This document shows positions 17,304 to 24,789 of a DNA stretch of 64,000 nucleotides, piece after piece. A program made the position numbers and the translations under genes. This DNA is from Deltaproteobacteria bacterium HGW-Deltaproteobacteria-8 (lineage in GTDB: Bacteria > Desulfobacterota > Desulfovibrionia > Desulfovibrionales > Desulfovibrionaceae), in the NCBI GenBank assembly GCA_002840405.1, contig PHAR01000003.1, forward strand, positions 251,946 through 315,945, written 5' to 3'. The notes below the pieces were generated by a model. That model was given only the letters and a program-made list of their open reading frames with translations. It did not search any database and was not told where the DNA came from. The stretch's first letter is position 1, and each line of letters starts with the position of its first letter.

Positions 17304-17937
17304 GCTGGCCCTGGTGATCCTGGACTGCGATGGGGTCATCCTTGAGAGCGTGGACGCCAAGACCCGCGCCTTTGCCCAGCTGTACCGGCCTCACGGCCCG
17401 GACATCGAGCGTCTGGCCGTGGAGCACCATCTGCGGCACGGCGGGGTCAGCCGGTACGAGAAGTTCCGGTATATTTCCCGCCAGTACCTCGGCCGGGAGC
17501 TCCCTGCGGACGAGGAGGTCCGGCTGGGCGAGCGCTTCGCCGGGCTCTGCCTGGAGGAGGTTCTGGCCTCGCCCCTGGTGCCCGGCGCGCTTGCGTTCAT
17601 CCAGGCGGCGCGGCAGCGTGTGCCGGTGTATGTGGCTTCCGGCGCGCCGCACGAGGAGTTGGCGCATATCCTGCAAACTCGTGGCTTGGCGGGCCTGTTC
17701 ACCGGCATTTTTGGCTCCCCGCCGGGCAAGGCGGAGCTGGTGCGGCGCATCCTGGCGCAGGAGGGCGTCTTGCCCCGGGCTGCGGTGCTTATCGGCGACA
17801 GCGGCACGGACGAGGCCGCTGCGGTGGAAACGGGCGTCCGCTTCTGGGGCCGGGGGGAGTTTCCCGGCCGCGAGTGCAGCCCGGATTTGACAGGAGCCAT
17901 GGTTCTTCTCGACCGAATGTGCGGAGTTGCCCAATGA
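17296..17937 (+). CDS. HAD-family phosphatase
   Basis: A 213-residue haloacid-dehalogenase-type hydrolase. GTG 17296 is chosen because GGAGG lies five bases upstream. Motif I is LDCDGVILES, where the first Asp is the nucleophile and the second the acid/base. Motif II is YVASGAP, motif III Lys is in GKAELV, and motif IV is LIGDSGTDEAAA. The inserted cap domain (about residues 20-85) is of the helical type found in phosphoglycolate-type phosphatases. It overlaps the dehydrogenase before it and the glycosyltransferase after it, so it likely dephosphorylates an intermediate of the same pathway. Confidence 0.88.
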   Translation: MTELALVILDCDGVILESVDAKTRAFAQLYRPHGPDIERLAVEHHLRHGGVSRYEKFRYISRQYLGRELPADEEVRLGERFAGLCLEEVLASPLVPGALAFIQAARQRVPVYVASGAPHEELAHILQTRGLAGLFTGIFGSPPGKAELVRRILAQEGVLPRAAVLIGDSGTDEAAAVETGVRFWGRGEFPGRECSPDLTGAMVLLDRMCGVAQ

Positions 17938-18833
17938 TGCGTCTCAGCGTGCTCATGACAATGCACAACGCCGGGCGCTATGTGGCGGAGGCGGTGGGCA
18001 GCCTGCTTGCGCAGGACCTCGCCGACTTTGAGCTCATCGTCGTGGACGACGGCTCAAGCGATGACTCCGTGAAGATCGTGCGCGACCTTGGCGACAAGCG
18101 CATCCGGCTCGTGGCGCCCGGTCGGCTGGGCCGCACCCCGGCGCTGCAACTGGCCCTTGGCATGGCCCAGGCAGACTACGTGGCCGTGCTGGACGCCGAC
18201 GACACCTGCCGCCCGGACCGCCTGGCCTTGCAGTGCGCCTTTTTGGACGCCCACCCGCAGGTGGCCCTGCTGGGAAGTTATTGCCGCCTGGTGGACGCCT
18301 CCGGCGCGCTGCTGGAGGAGTTTCGGCCGCCCACGGACCACGCGGGCATTCTGGCCTGCATGCCGCTGTACAACCCCTTTGCGCATTCCGCTGTGATGTA
18401 CCGCCGCCAGGCGGCGCTTGCGGCCGGAGGCTACCGCGCCCGGTACGCCTATGCGCAGGACTTTGCGCTCTGGCTGCGCCTTGTGGCCCGGCACCAGACG
18501 GCCAACCTGCCGGAGTTCCTCGTCGACCTCAGGCAGCACGGCAGCCAGATGACGACCTCGCCCGCGTTTTTGGCCAGCCGCCTGCGCGACGGCATCCACC
18601 TGATTTCTCAGGCCCGGAAGCTGCCGGGCATACCCCAGGCGGCCCGGCGTGAGAGCCGGGGTTTTTACCAGAGCTATGACCGCGACTACCTCGACTGTCT
18701 GTGCGAGCAGGGGCTGTTTTGCCGCGCCCTGGGCTTCCTCGGCGGGCACCTGCTGCGCGAGGGGCCTTCGTCCCATGCTGCGGCCCTGGTGCGGCAGCTG
18801 TGGGGACGGGCCACGGCTCCGACGGGGCGGTAG
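17934..18833 (+). CDS. Glycosyltransferase family 2
   Basis: A 299-residue GT-A glycosyltransferase with start ATG 17934 overlapping the previous stop. MRLSVLMTMHNAGRYVAEAV opens the fold, LIVVDDGSSDDS binds the nucleotide, and VAVLDADDTC contains the metal-binding Asp-x-Asp motif. AQDFALWLRL is the usual acceptor-side acidic block. No membrane segment is evident, so it probably acts at the inner face of the membrane or on a soluble acceptor protein. An 80-base gap follows, with a good ribosome site (CACAGGAGAG) for the next gene. Confidence 0.9.
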   Translation: MMRLSVLMTMHNAGRYVAEAVGSLLAQDLADFELIVVDDGSSDDSVKIVRDLGDKRIRLVAPGRLGRTPALQLALGMAQADYVAVLDADDTCRPDRLALQCAFLDAHPQVALLGSYCRLVDASGALLEEFRPPTDHAGILACMPLYNPFAHSAVMYRRQAALAAGGYRARYAYAQDFALWLRLVARHQTANLPEFLVDLRQHGSQMTTSPAFLASRLRDGIHLISQARKLPGIPQAARRESRGFYQSYDRDYLDCLCEQGLFCRALGFLGGHLLREGPSSHAAALVRQLWGRATAPTGR

Positions 18834-18913
18834 GCCGGTGCCGCCGCTCCCACCATTGATGTTTTGCGCAGGCCCGGCCAGCGCGTCAGGTCACCACAGG
18901 AGAGAACAGACCC

Positions 18914-19900
18914 ATGAACATGCTTGAGCTCTTGTCCTGCCCGCGCTGCGGCGGGGCGCTCGTTTCCAGCCAGGAGGGGGCGCTGCTGCGCTGCGGGGCC
19001 GGGCACGAGCATCCCGTGGTCCGAGGCATCCCCCGTTTCGTCCCCGAGGACAACTACGCGCGTTCCTTTGGCCTGCAGTGGAACGTGTTCCGTCAGACCC
19101 AGCTCGATTCGCACACAGGCACCACCATTTCCCGCGACCGCCTGGCCCGGCTCCTGGGCGGCAGCATGGAACCCGTGCGTGGCAAGCTGGTGCTGGAGGC
19201 GGGCTGCGGCGCCGGGCGTTTCACCGAGGTCATGCTGGACGCCGGCGCGCGGGTCATGGCTGTGGACATCTCCTCCGCCGTGGAGGCGAACCAGGCCAAC
19301 TGCGGCCACCGCCCGGGCCACGCCGTGGCGCAGGCCGACATCGAGCAGCTGCCCTTTGCCCCAGGTGGCTTTGACGTGGTGGTCTGCATCGGCGTGCTCC
19401 AGGCCACGCCGGACCCGGAGCGGGCCATCGCCGCGCTGTGCGCGCAGCTTAAGCCGGGCGGGCTTTTGGTCATCGACCACTACACCTACGGCTACGCCAC
19501 CACCCCGAGCCGTGCGGCCCTGCGCAAAAGGCTTCTGGGCCGAAGCCCGGAGGACGCCCTGCGGAGCTGCCTGCGCATCCAGGCCGTGCTCTGGCCGGCG
19601 CACCGCCTGCTGTGGGCCTTGCGGAAGCTGCCGGGAATGGCCCGGCTGCGGGAGCGCTTCCTTCATTTCTCCCCGCTGGTGGACTACCACGAGCACTACG
19701 GTCAGATCGGCAAGACGCTGCTGCGCCAGTGGGCCGTGCTGGACATGCACGACACCGTCACCGACGTGTTCAAGCACCTGCGCGGCGTGGACGAGATCGC
19801 GGCCTGCCTGCGGGGGTGCGGCATGGTCGAGGTCCGCGCCTGGCTTGGCGGCAACGGGGTGGAAGCCTCGGCCCGCAAGGGCGCGGAAGAGGCCGCATGA
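18914..19900 (+). CDS. SAM methyltransferase with N-terminal zinc finger (Trm112-like)
   Basis: A 328-residue protein. The first 50 residues resemble Trm112-type zinc modules: LLSCPRCGGAL followed by LLRCGAGHEHPV. The methyltransferase core has LVLEAGCGAGRFTEVML as motif I, VMAVDIS as the acidic strand and LKPGGLLVIDHYTYG after the domain's central sheet. The combination is common in surface-glycan clusters, where it methylates sugars. It stands 13 bases before the glycosyltransferase that follows, separated by a clear GGAGG. Confidence 0.85.
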   Translation: MNMLELLSCPRCGGALVSSQEGALLRCGAGHEHPVVRGIPRFVPEDNYARSFGLQWNVFRQTQLDSHTGTTISRDRLARLLGGSMEPVRGKLVLEAGCGAGRFTEVMLDAGARVMAVDISSAVEANQANCGHRPGHAVAQADIEQLPFAPGGFDVVVCIGVLQATPDPERAIAALCAQLKPGGLLVIDHYTYGYATTPSRAALRKRLLGRSPEDALRSCLRIQAVLWPAHRLLWALRKLPGMARLRERFLHFSPLVDYHEHYGQIGKTLLRQWAVLDMHDTVTDVFKHLRGVDEIAACLRGCGMVEVRAWLGGNGVEASARKGAEEAA

Positions 19901-19913
19901 GGAGGCGCCCGGC

Positions 19914-21164
19914 ATGATGATCAAAGATTTCCAGGGCGACCCGCACCCCGGTGCGCCACGGATCCTTTTCGTCGGCTGGGCGCACAGCAGCCACACCCAC
20001 GGCTGGCTCGACCTCCTGGCCGGCGCCGGGTTCAACGTCCGGCTGTATGCCCTGCCCCTGGGCTTCCCGCCGGATGAATGGCCCGTGCGGACCTATCTCA
20101 CCCAGTCCACGGGCAGGCGCTTCGACCCGGCGACCCGGGTGAAGCTCTACCCCTTGAACAAGCCGGACCTGTGGCTGCGCAACCGCCTGTCGCGGGCGCT
20201 CTTCGGCGCGGAGACCGACGCCCCGCGCAGGGGCCTGGCCGAGGTCATCCGCCGCTGGCGGCCGGACGTGGTGCACGCCCTGGGCATCGACCCCGCTGGC
20301 CTCTTTTACGCTCAGGTGCGCGCGCGTTTCGGGCTGGAGCGCCACGGGCTGTGGGTGCAGCACATCTGGGGCGGCAGCGACCTGGCCCTGACCCTGGACG
20401 ACCCGGACAAGCGCCCCGGCATCCTGGCCGTGCTGCGCTCCTGCCATGCGCTCATCACCGACACCAGCCGCAACGTCGGCCTGGTGGAGCAGCTTGGCGT
20501 TCCGCCGGAGAAGTTTTCGCCGCTGACGCCCATTCCGGGCAACGGCGGCATCGACGTGGAGGCCCTGCGCCAAAGCTGGAGCGGGCCGCCCTCGGCCCGG
20601 CGCGACGTGCTCTGGCCCAAAGCCTACGAGTGCCCGTACTCCAAGGCCCTGCCGGTGTTCGAGGCCCTGGGCCTGTGCGCTGGGGAGCTGGCCGGACGAA
20701 CGGTGCACCTGCTGGCCATGAACGATGAGTCCCGGGCCTGGTACAATGCCCTGCCTGAGGCGCTTCGGAGCATCTGCAGGCCCCACGACCGCATCCCGCA
20801 CCAGGAGGCCCTGGCGCTCATGGCCCGGTCGCGGGTGATGCTCGCGCCTTCGCTCATCGACGGGTTCCCCAATTGCGTCCACGAGGCCATGGCTTGCGGG
20901 GCCGTGCCCGTGGTCTCGCCGCTTGTGAACATCACGGCGCATGTGGCGGCGGAGGAGAACGTCCTGTTCGCCCGCAACCTGTATCCACAGGAGATCGCCG
21001 AGGCCCTGCGGCGCGCCCTGACGGATGATGTGCTGGCCGACACCATGGCCGCGCGCAATGTTGAGGTGGCACGGCAGGTTGCGCACCGGCCCGCGCTGGC
21101 AGCGCGCGTTCAGGCGTGGTATGCCGAGCTGGCCGCGCAGGCGCGGGGAGAAAGGGTTTGCTGA
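19914..21164 (+). CDS. Glycosyltransferase family 4 (GT-B)
   Basis: A 416-residue GT-B transferase; the real start is ATG 19914 (an alternative is 19917), eight bases after GGAGG. The N-terminal domain begins ILFVGWAHSSHTHGWLDLL, and RPDVVHALGIDP is a typical inter-strand acidic-His segment. The nucleotide-binding half has LAPSLIDGFPNCVHEAMACG, an E-x7-E-like block shared by retaining GT4 enzymes. The open frame upstream of 19914 is a shadow of the methyltransferase gene. Confidence 0.88.
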   Translation: MMIKDFQGDPHPGAPRILFVGWAHSSHTHGWLDLLAGAGFNVRLYALPLGFPPDEWPVRTYLTQSTGRRFDPATRVKLYPLNKPDLWLRNRLSRALFGAETDAPRRGLAEVIRRWRPDVVHALGIDPAGLFYAQVRARFGLERHGLWVQHIWGGSDLALTLDDPDKRPGILAVLRSCHALITDTSRNVGLVEQLGVPPEKFSPLTPIPGNGGIDVEALRQSWSGPPSARRDVLWPKAYECPYSKALPVFEALGLCAGELAGRTVHLLAMNDESRAWYNALPEALRSICRPHDRIPHQEALALMARSRVMLAPSLIDGFPNCVHEAMACGAVPVVSPLVNITAHVAAEENVLFARNLYPQEIAEALRRALTDDVLADTMAARNVEVARQVAHRPALAARVQAWYAELAAQARGERVC

Positions 21165-21264
21165 CCCGGCCCGATGCTGCTAGCCTGCGCTGGCTGGCGG
21201 CGCGCGTTCCGCATCCACTGGGGAATGCCGCTGGCGCGGCCACCCGCAACAGCCGGAAGGTTTG

Positions 21265-22441
21265 ATGACCAAGGCCGGAATTTTCTTCCACCCCCCAGGT
21301 GAGCTCTCGCAGAGCGGCGTGCTCGACGTGGGCCTGAAATGCGCCCATTCCTGCCGCTTCTGCTACTACAGCTTCATGGCCGAGGCCGCCTCCGGCAAGA
21401 GTGCCTCGCCCGGCAGCCAGCATGGCGCTTTGCGCCAGGCGGCCTTCCGCACAACCGAGGACAGCCTGCGCATCATCGACCTCATGGCCGACCATGGCCT
21501 CATCAACTTCGACATCACCGGCGGCGAACCCACCATGCATCAGGGCTTGCCGGACATGGTGCGCCGGGCTGTGGAGCGCTTGATGAGCGTGCGCGTCATC
21601 ACCCTCGGGCAATTCCTCCTGCGCCAGACCCCCGAGCGCCAAGGCGGCGGCCCGCACCTCCTGGATACGCTGCTTGAGGCCGGGGTGACGGATTTTCTCT
21701 TCTCGCTGCACGCCGCCACAGAGGACGGCTTCCACGAAGCCACGCGCGGCTCGCTCGCGAAGGTCCTGGCGGCCATGGACGCGCTCGACCGCGTGGGTTT
21801 CCAGTACTCGGCCAACACGGTCATCCACGCGGGCAACCTGGACGACCTGCCGAGGATCGCCGAACTCTCGGCCGCGCGCGGGGTGTACCACCACAACTTC
21901 ATCGTCTTCAACGCCTACTACCGCTGGGACTCGCCCGAGAGCATCGCGGGCCTGCAGGCCGCCTACACGGACATCGCCGGGCCGCTCACGCGTCGGCGTG
22001 CACCACGACCCGCACGAGTGGATGAACCGCGCGGGCAACCCGGATCGCGAACCGGAATACTGCGCCGAGCCTCTGCCCGTGCCCGTGGACGGTCCGCGCG
22101 ACATTTATGCGCTCGTGCGCGGTGAGCGGCGGCTCGACGCTGGCAAGGATGGGGTGGTGGACATCGTGGCCGAGCGCGGCGACGCCTTCAAGGTCTTTCC
22201 GGCCCTTTGCCGGGACTGCGCGGCCATGGACTACTGCGATGGCCTGGACCCCAAGTATGTCCTGCTGCACGGCCTCTCCGGCATTACGCCCTTTGCGGAG
22301 ATGCCGGGCAGCCCGCCGCTCATCAATGCGCGCCGGGCCTATCTGCCCGCCTTTGTGCTCAAGCGTGCACCTTTGGCCGACATGCGCGCGGCCATTGCCG
22401 GCCTGTCGAAGCGGGTGACGGGGCGTGTGGCCCGGTCGTGA
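21265..22441 (+). pseudogene. Radical SAM/SPASM-type protein, interrupted by a frameshift
   Basis: Two overlapping frames together make one radical SAM protein of roughly 390 residues. The first frame (21265 to stop at 22125) has KCAHSCRFCYYSF, the cluster-binding CxxxCxxC, and FDITGGEPTMH for SAM. After codon 21985 its translation turns into Arg/Ala-rich nonsense. The adjacent frame, open through 22441, carries the expected continuation VGVHHDPHEWMNRAG and a Cys-rich LCRDCAAMDYCDGLDP resembling the C-terminus of the radical SAM gene at 23501-24706. The shift equals one extra base near 21985-21995. ATG 21265 follows CGGAAGG. It may be a decayed gene, a sequencing error or, less likely, programmed frameshifting. 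Confidence 0.8.
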
Positions 22442-22610
22442 GCGGGGGACAAATATTCCCGTGGCGCGGCCCTTGCATTTTCCCTGGAAACGGGTCCAGG
22501 GTGTCGTGTTTTTGGCACGGCGCCTGACCGAGCCTGGCGCACCCTGGCGCGCTCCCGGCGATCTTCCCGCGTGAACGGGCCCTGGCCTTGGCCGGGACCG
22601 AGGAGAACAT

Positions 22611-23504
22611 ATGATCCCTTTGTCCGAGATGCAGATCATCCAGATCGACGTGACCAACGCCTGCATGAACCGCTGCTCCAACTGCACGCGCTTCACCGGC
22701 CACCACCGCAAGCCCTTTTTCATGGACATGGAGTGCTTCCGCCGCGCCGTGGACTCCCTCGTGGACTTCCCCGGCATGGTCGGCATGATCGGCGGGGAGC
22801 CGCTATTGCACCCGCAGTTCGCGGAGATGGCCGAGTACCTGGCGCTTAAGATCACCGACAAGAAGCGCCGGGGCCTGTGGTCCACGGTGCCCAAGGCCCA
22901 GGGCGAGAAGTATGGCGCGCTCATCCGCGAGGTGTACGGGAATTTCTATTTCAACGACCACAGCGTCGACCAGATCCTGCACCAGCCCCTGCTGGTGGCG
23001 GCAGAGGAAGTGGTGGCCGACCGTGACGAGATGTGGCGGCTCATCGACGACTGCTGGATCCAGAAGTACTGGTCCGCCTCCATCACGCCCAAGGGCGCCT
23101 TCTTCTGCGAGGTGGCGGCCAGCTTCGACATGCTTTTTGACGGCCCCGGCGGCTGGCCGGTGGAGCCCGGCTGGTGGAAGCGCGTGCCTGCGGACTTCAC
23201 CGAGCAGAAAGAACGCGCCTGCCCGCGTTGCGGCTGCGCCATTCCGCTCAAGCGCCGTCCCAGCGCCCAGGAGATCGACGACGTCAGCCCCGGCAACCTC
23301 GCGGCCCTGCTTGCCATCCGCTCACCAAAGGCCCAGCGCGGCCGCGTGGAGATCTACGGCGGCGGCCTGGCCGAGGACTGGAACCCCGGCCCCAACTGGT
23401 ACATGAGCGAGGTGGAGCGCGGGACTGAGCTTGAGTACCGCGAGAAGATCGCCGGGCGCCTGGCTGCGGAAGAGAAGGGCGCCTGCGCCGGGAGCGCCAA
23501 ATGA
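22611..23504 (+). CDS. Radical SAM protein
   Basis: A 297-residue protein with CMNRCSNC at about residues 18-25 as the iron-sulfur motif and MIGGEPLLHP as the SAM-contacting strand. CPRCGCAIPLKRRP around residue 205 could bind an additional cluster or zinc. Unlike most family members it has a Trp- and Asp-rich region between these parts (FNDHSVDQILHQP). A GAGGAGAAC ribosome site precedes ATG 22611. The stop overlaps the next radical SAM start as ATGA, so the two are made together. Substrate unknown. Confidence 0.85.
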   Translation: MIPLSEMQIIQIDVTNACMNRCSNCTRFTGHHRKPFFMDMECFRRAVDSLVDFPGMVGMIGGEPLLHPQFAEMAEYLALKITDKKRRGLWSTVPKAQGEKYGALIREVYGNFYFNDHSVDQILHQPLLVAAEEVVADRDEMWRLIDDCWIQKYWSASITPKGAFFCEVAASFDMLFDGPGGWPVEPGWWKRVPADFTEQKERACPRCGCAIPLKRRPSAQEIDDVSPGNLAALLAIRSPKAQRGRVEIYGGGLAEDWNPGPNWYMSEVERGTELEYREKIAGRLAAEEKGACAGSAK

Positions 23505-24706
23505 GCGCCACCGTTCAGAAGACAACGAAACGCGTGCTGACGCGCCGGGGCGTGGTCTGGCTGGGCCAGACCTGCAACCTGCGCTGCCGCTTCTGCTATT
23601 TCCAGACGCGCATTGAGGCCAAGGACCACCCCGAGCACCCGTTCATGACGCTCGACAAGGCCAAGGCCATCTTCGACATCCTGCGCAACCACTATGGCAA
23701 CAACGCCATAGACATCCAGGGCGGCGAGCCCACCATCTTCCCCGGCATCGAGGAGCTGTGCAGCCACAGCGCCAAGATCGGGCTTTTGCCCACGCTCATC
23801 ACCAACGCCCTGGTGCTGGCCAAGCGCGAGGCCCTGCAGCGGCTCAAGGATTCCGGCGTGCGCGACCTGCTGGTCAGCGTGCACGGCCTGGGCCAGAACT
23901 ACGACGACATGGTGGGCGTGCCCGGCGCGCACAAGCTGCAGATGGCCGCGCTTGACAACTGCGTGGCCCTCGGCATGCCCGTGCGCTTCAACTGTGTGCT
24001 CACCAAGTCTTCCCTGCCGCATCTGGCGGGCGTGGCCCGGCTGGCCGTCAGCGTGGGGGCGCGCGCGGTGAACTTCATCGCCTTCAACCCCTTTGAGGAC
24101 CAGCAGAAGGGCGAGCGGTCGCTGGACGACGTGGCCGCCTACTCCGAGGTCTCCGCATCGCTCGTGCCCGCGCTGGACATCCTCCGCGCCGCAGGCATCG
24201 AGGCCAACGTGCGCTACTTCCCGCTGTGCCAGGTGCCGGAAGCCTACCGCCAGCACCTCTACAATTTCCAGCAGCTGCCCTATGACCTGCACGAATGGGA
24301 CTACGCCTCCTGGACCTTCACGGACATGAAGCCCCAGCGCATGCGCGCGGGGGAGCTCTCGCCCCTCGTCAGCCTGCGTCAGGCCAACGCCCGCTCGCCC
24401 ATGTTCAAGGGCGTGCCGAACTATCTCGACGACCCGGCCATCAGCCTGGAGGACGAGTACCGCCACAGCGCGCTGATCCGCGCGCGCGAGCACTGCGGCT
24501 ACCGCGAGACCCCGGCTTGCCAGGCCTGCGGCATGCGCCAGATTTGTGACGGCTTCCACGGGGATTACGCGGCCTTCTTCGGCACGGACGAGGCCCAGGC
24601 CATCCAGACGCCGACGCCCGGTGCCGGTCCGATTGTCGACCCGCGCCACTACATCAACCAGCAAGAGAAGATCGTCGAGCCCGAGGACGCGGGCTGGGCG
24701 CTCTAG
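23501..24706 (+). CDS. Radical SAM protein with C-terminal Cys-rich motif
   Basis: A 401-residue protein. CNLRCRFCYF at about residue 27 is the cluster motif, AIDIQGGEPTIFPG the SAM-binding strand. CQACGMRQICDGFHGDY, around residue 356, is a SPASM/twitch-like auxiliary-cluster segment that resembles the one in the frameshifted gene at 21265-22441. The internal KSSLPHLAGVARLAV and FIAFNPFED segments fit the partial TIM barrel. It is the third radical SAM gene in a row and is coupled to the second. Modification of a sugar, a lipid or a small peptide are all open possibilities. Confidence 0.87.
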   Translation: MSATVQKTTKRVLTRRGVVWLGQTCNLRCRFCYFQTRIEAKDHPEHPFMTLDKAKAIFDILRNHYGNNAIDIQGGEPTIFPGIEELCSHSAKIGLLPTLITNALVLAKREALQRLKDSGVRDLLVSVHGLGQNYDDMVGVPGAHKLQMAALDNCVALGMPVRFNCVLTKSSLPHLAGVARLAVSVGARAVNFIAFNPFEDQQKGERSLDDVAAYSEVSASLVPALDILRAAGIEANVRYFPLCQVPEAYRQHLYNFQQLPYDLHEWDYASWTFTDMKPQRMRAGELSPLVSLRQANARSPMFKGVPNYLDDPAISLEDEYRHSALIRAREHCGYRETPACQACGMRQICDGFHGDYAAFFGTDEAQAIQTPTPGAGPIVDPRHYINQQEKIVEPEDAGWAL

Positions 24707-24723
24707 CCGCAAGGAGAAAGGCC

Positions 24724-24789
24724 GTGCCGAACATCTTCGTCACCACGCGCCCGGAAGTCCCGTTGGCAATGGCCGGAGGCCGTTCGTGA
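24724..24789 (+). CDS. Possible 21-codon coupled leader ORF
   Basis: A short frame starting GTG 24724 directly after AAGGAGAAAGGCC and ending TGA 24787-24789, which overlaps the GTG start of the next gene (GTGA). The peptide would be VPNIFVTTRPEVPLAMAGGRS. The strong ribosome site is better than that of many real genes here and would otherwise have no purpose. It could couple translation into the glycosyltransferase gene or be the worn remnant of a longer gene. Confidence 0.35.
   Translation: MPNIFVTTRPEVPLAMAGGRS

Noticed and set aside
22500-22535. TTGGCACGGCGCC resembling a sigma-54 -24 element before the radical SAM gene at 22611
   Set aside because: There is no TTGC-type -12 element at the right distance.
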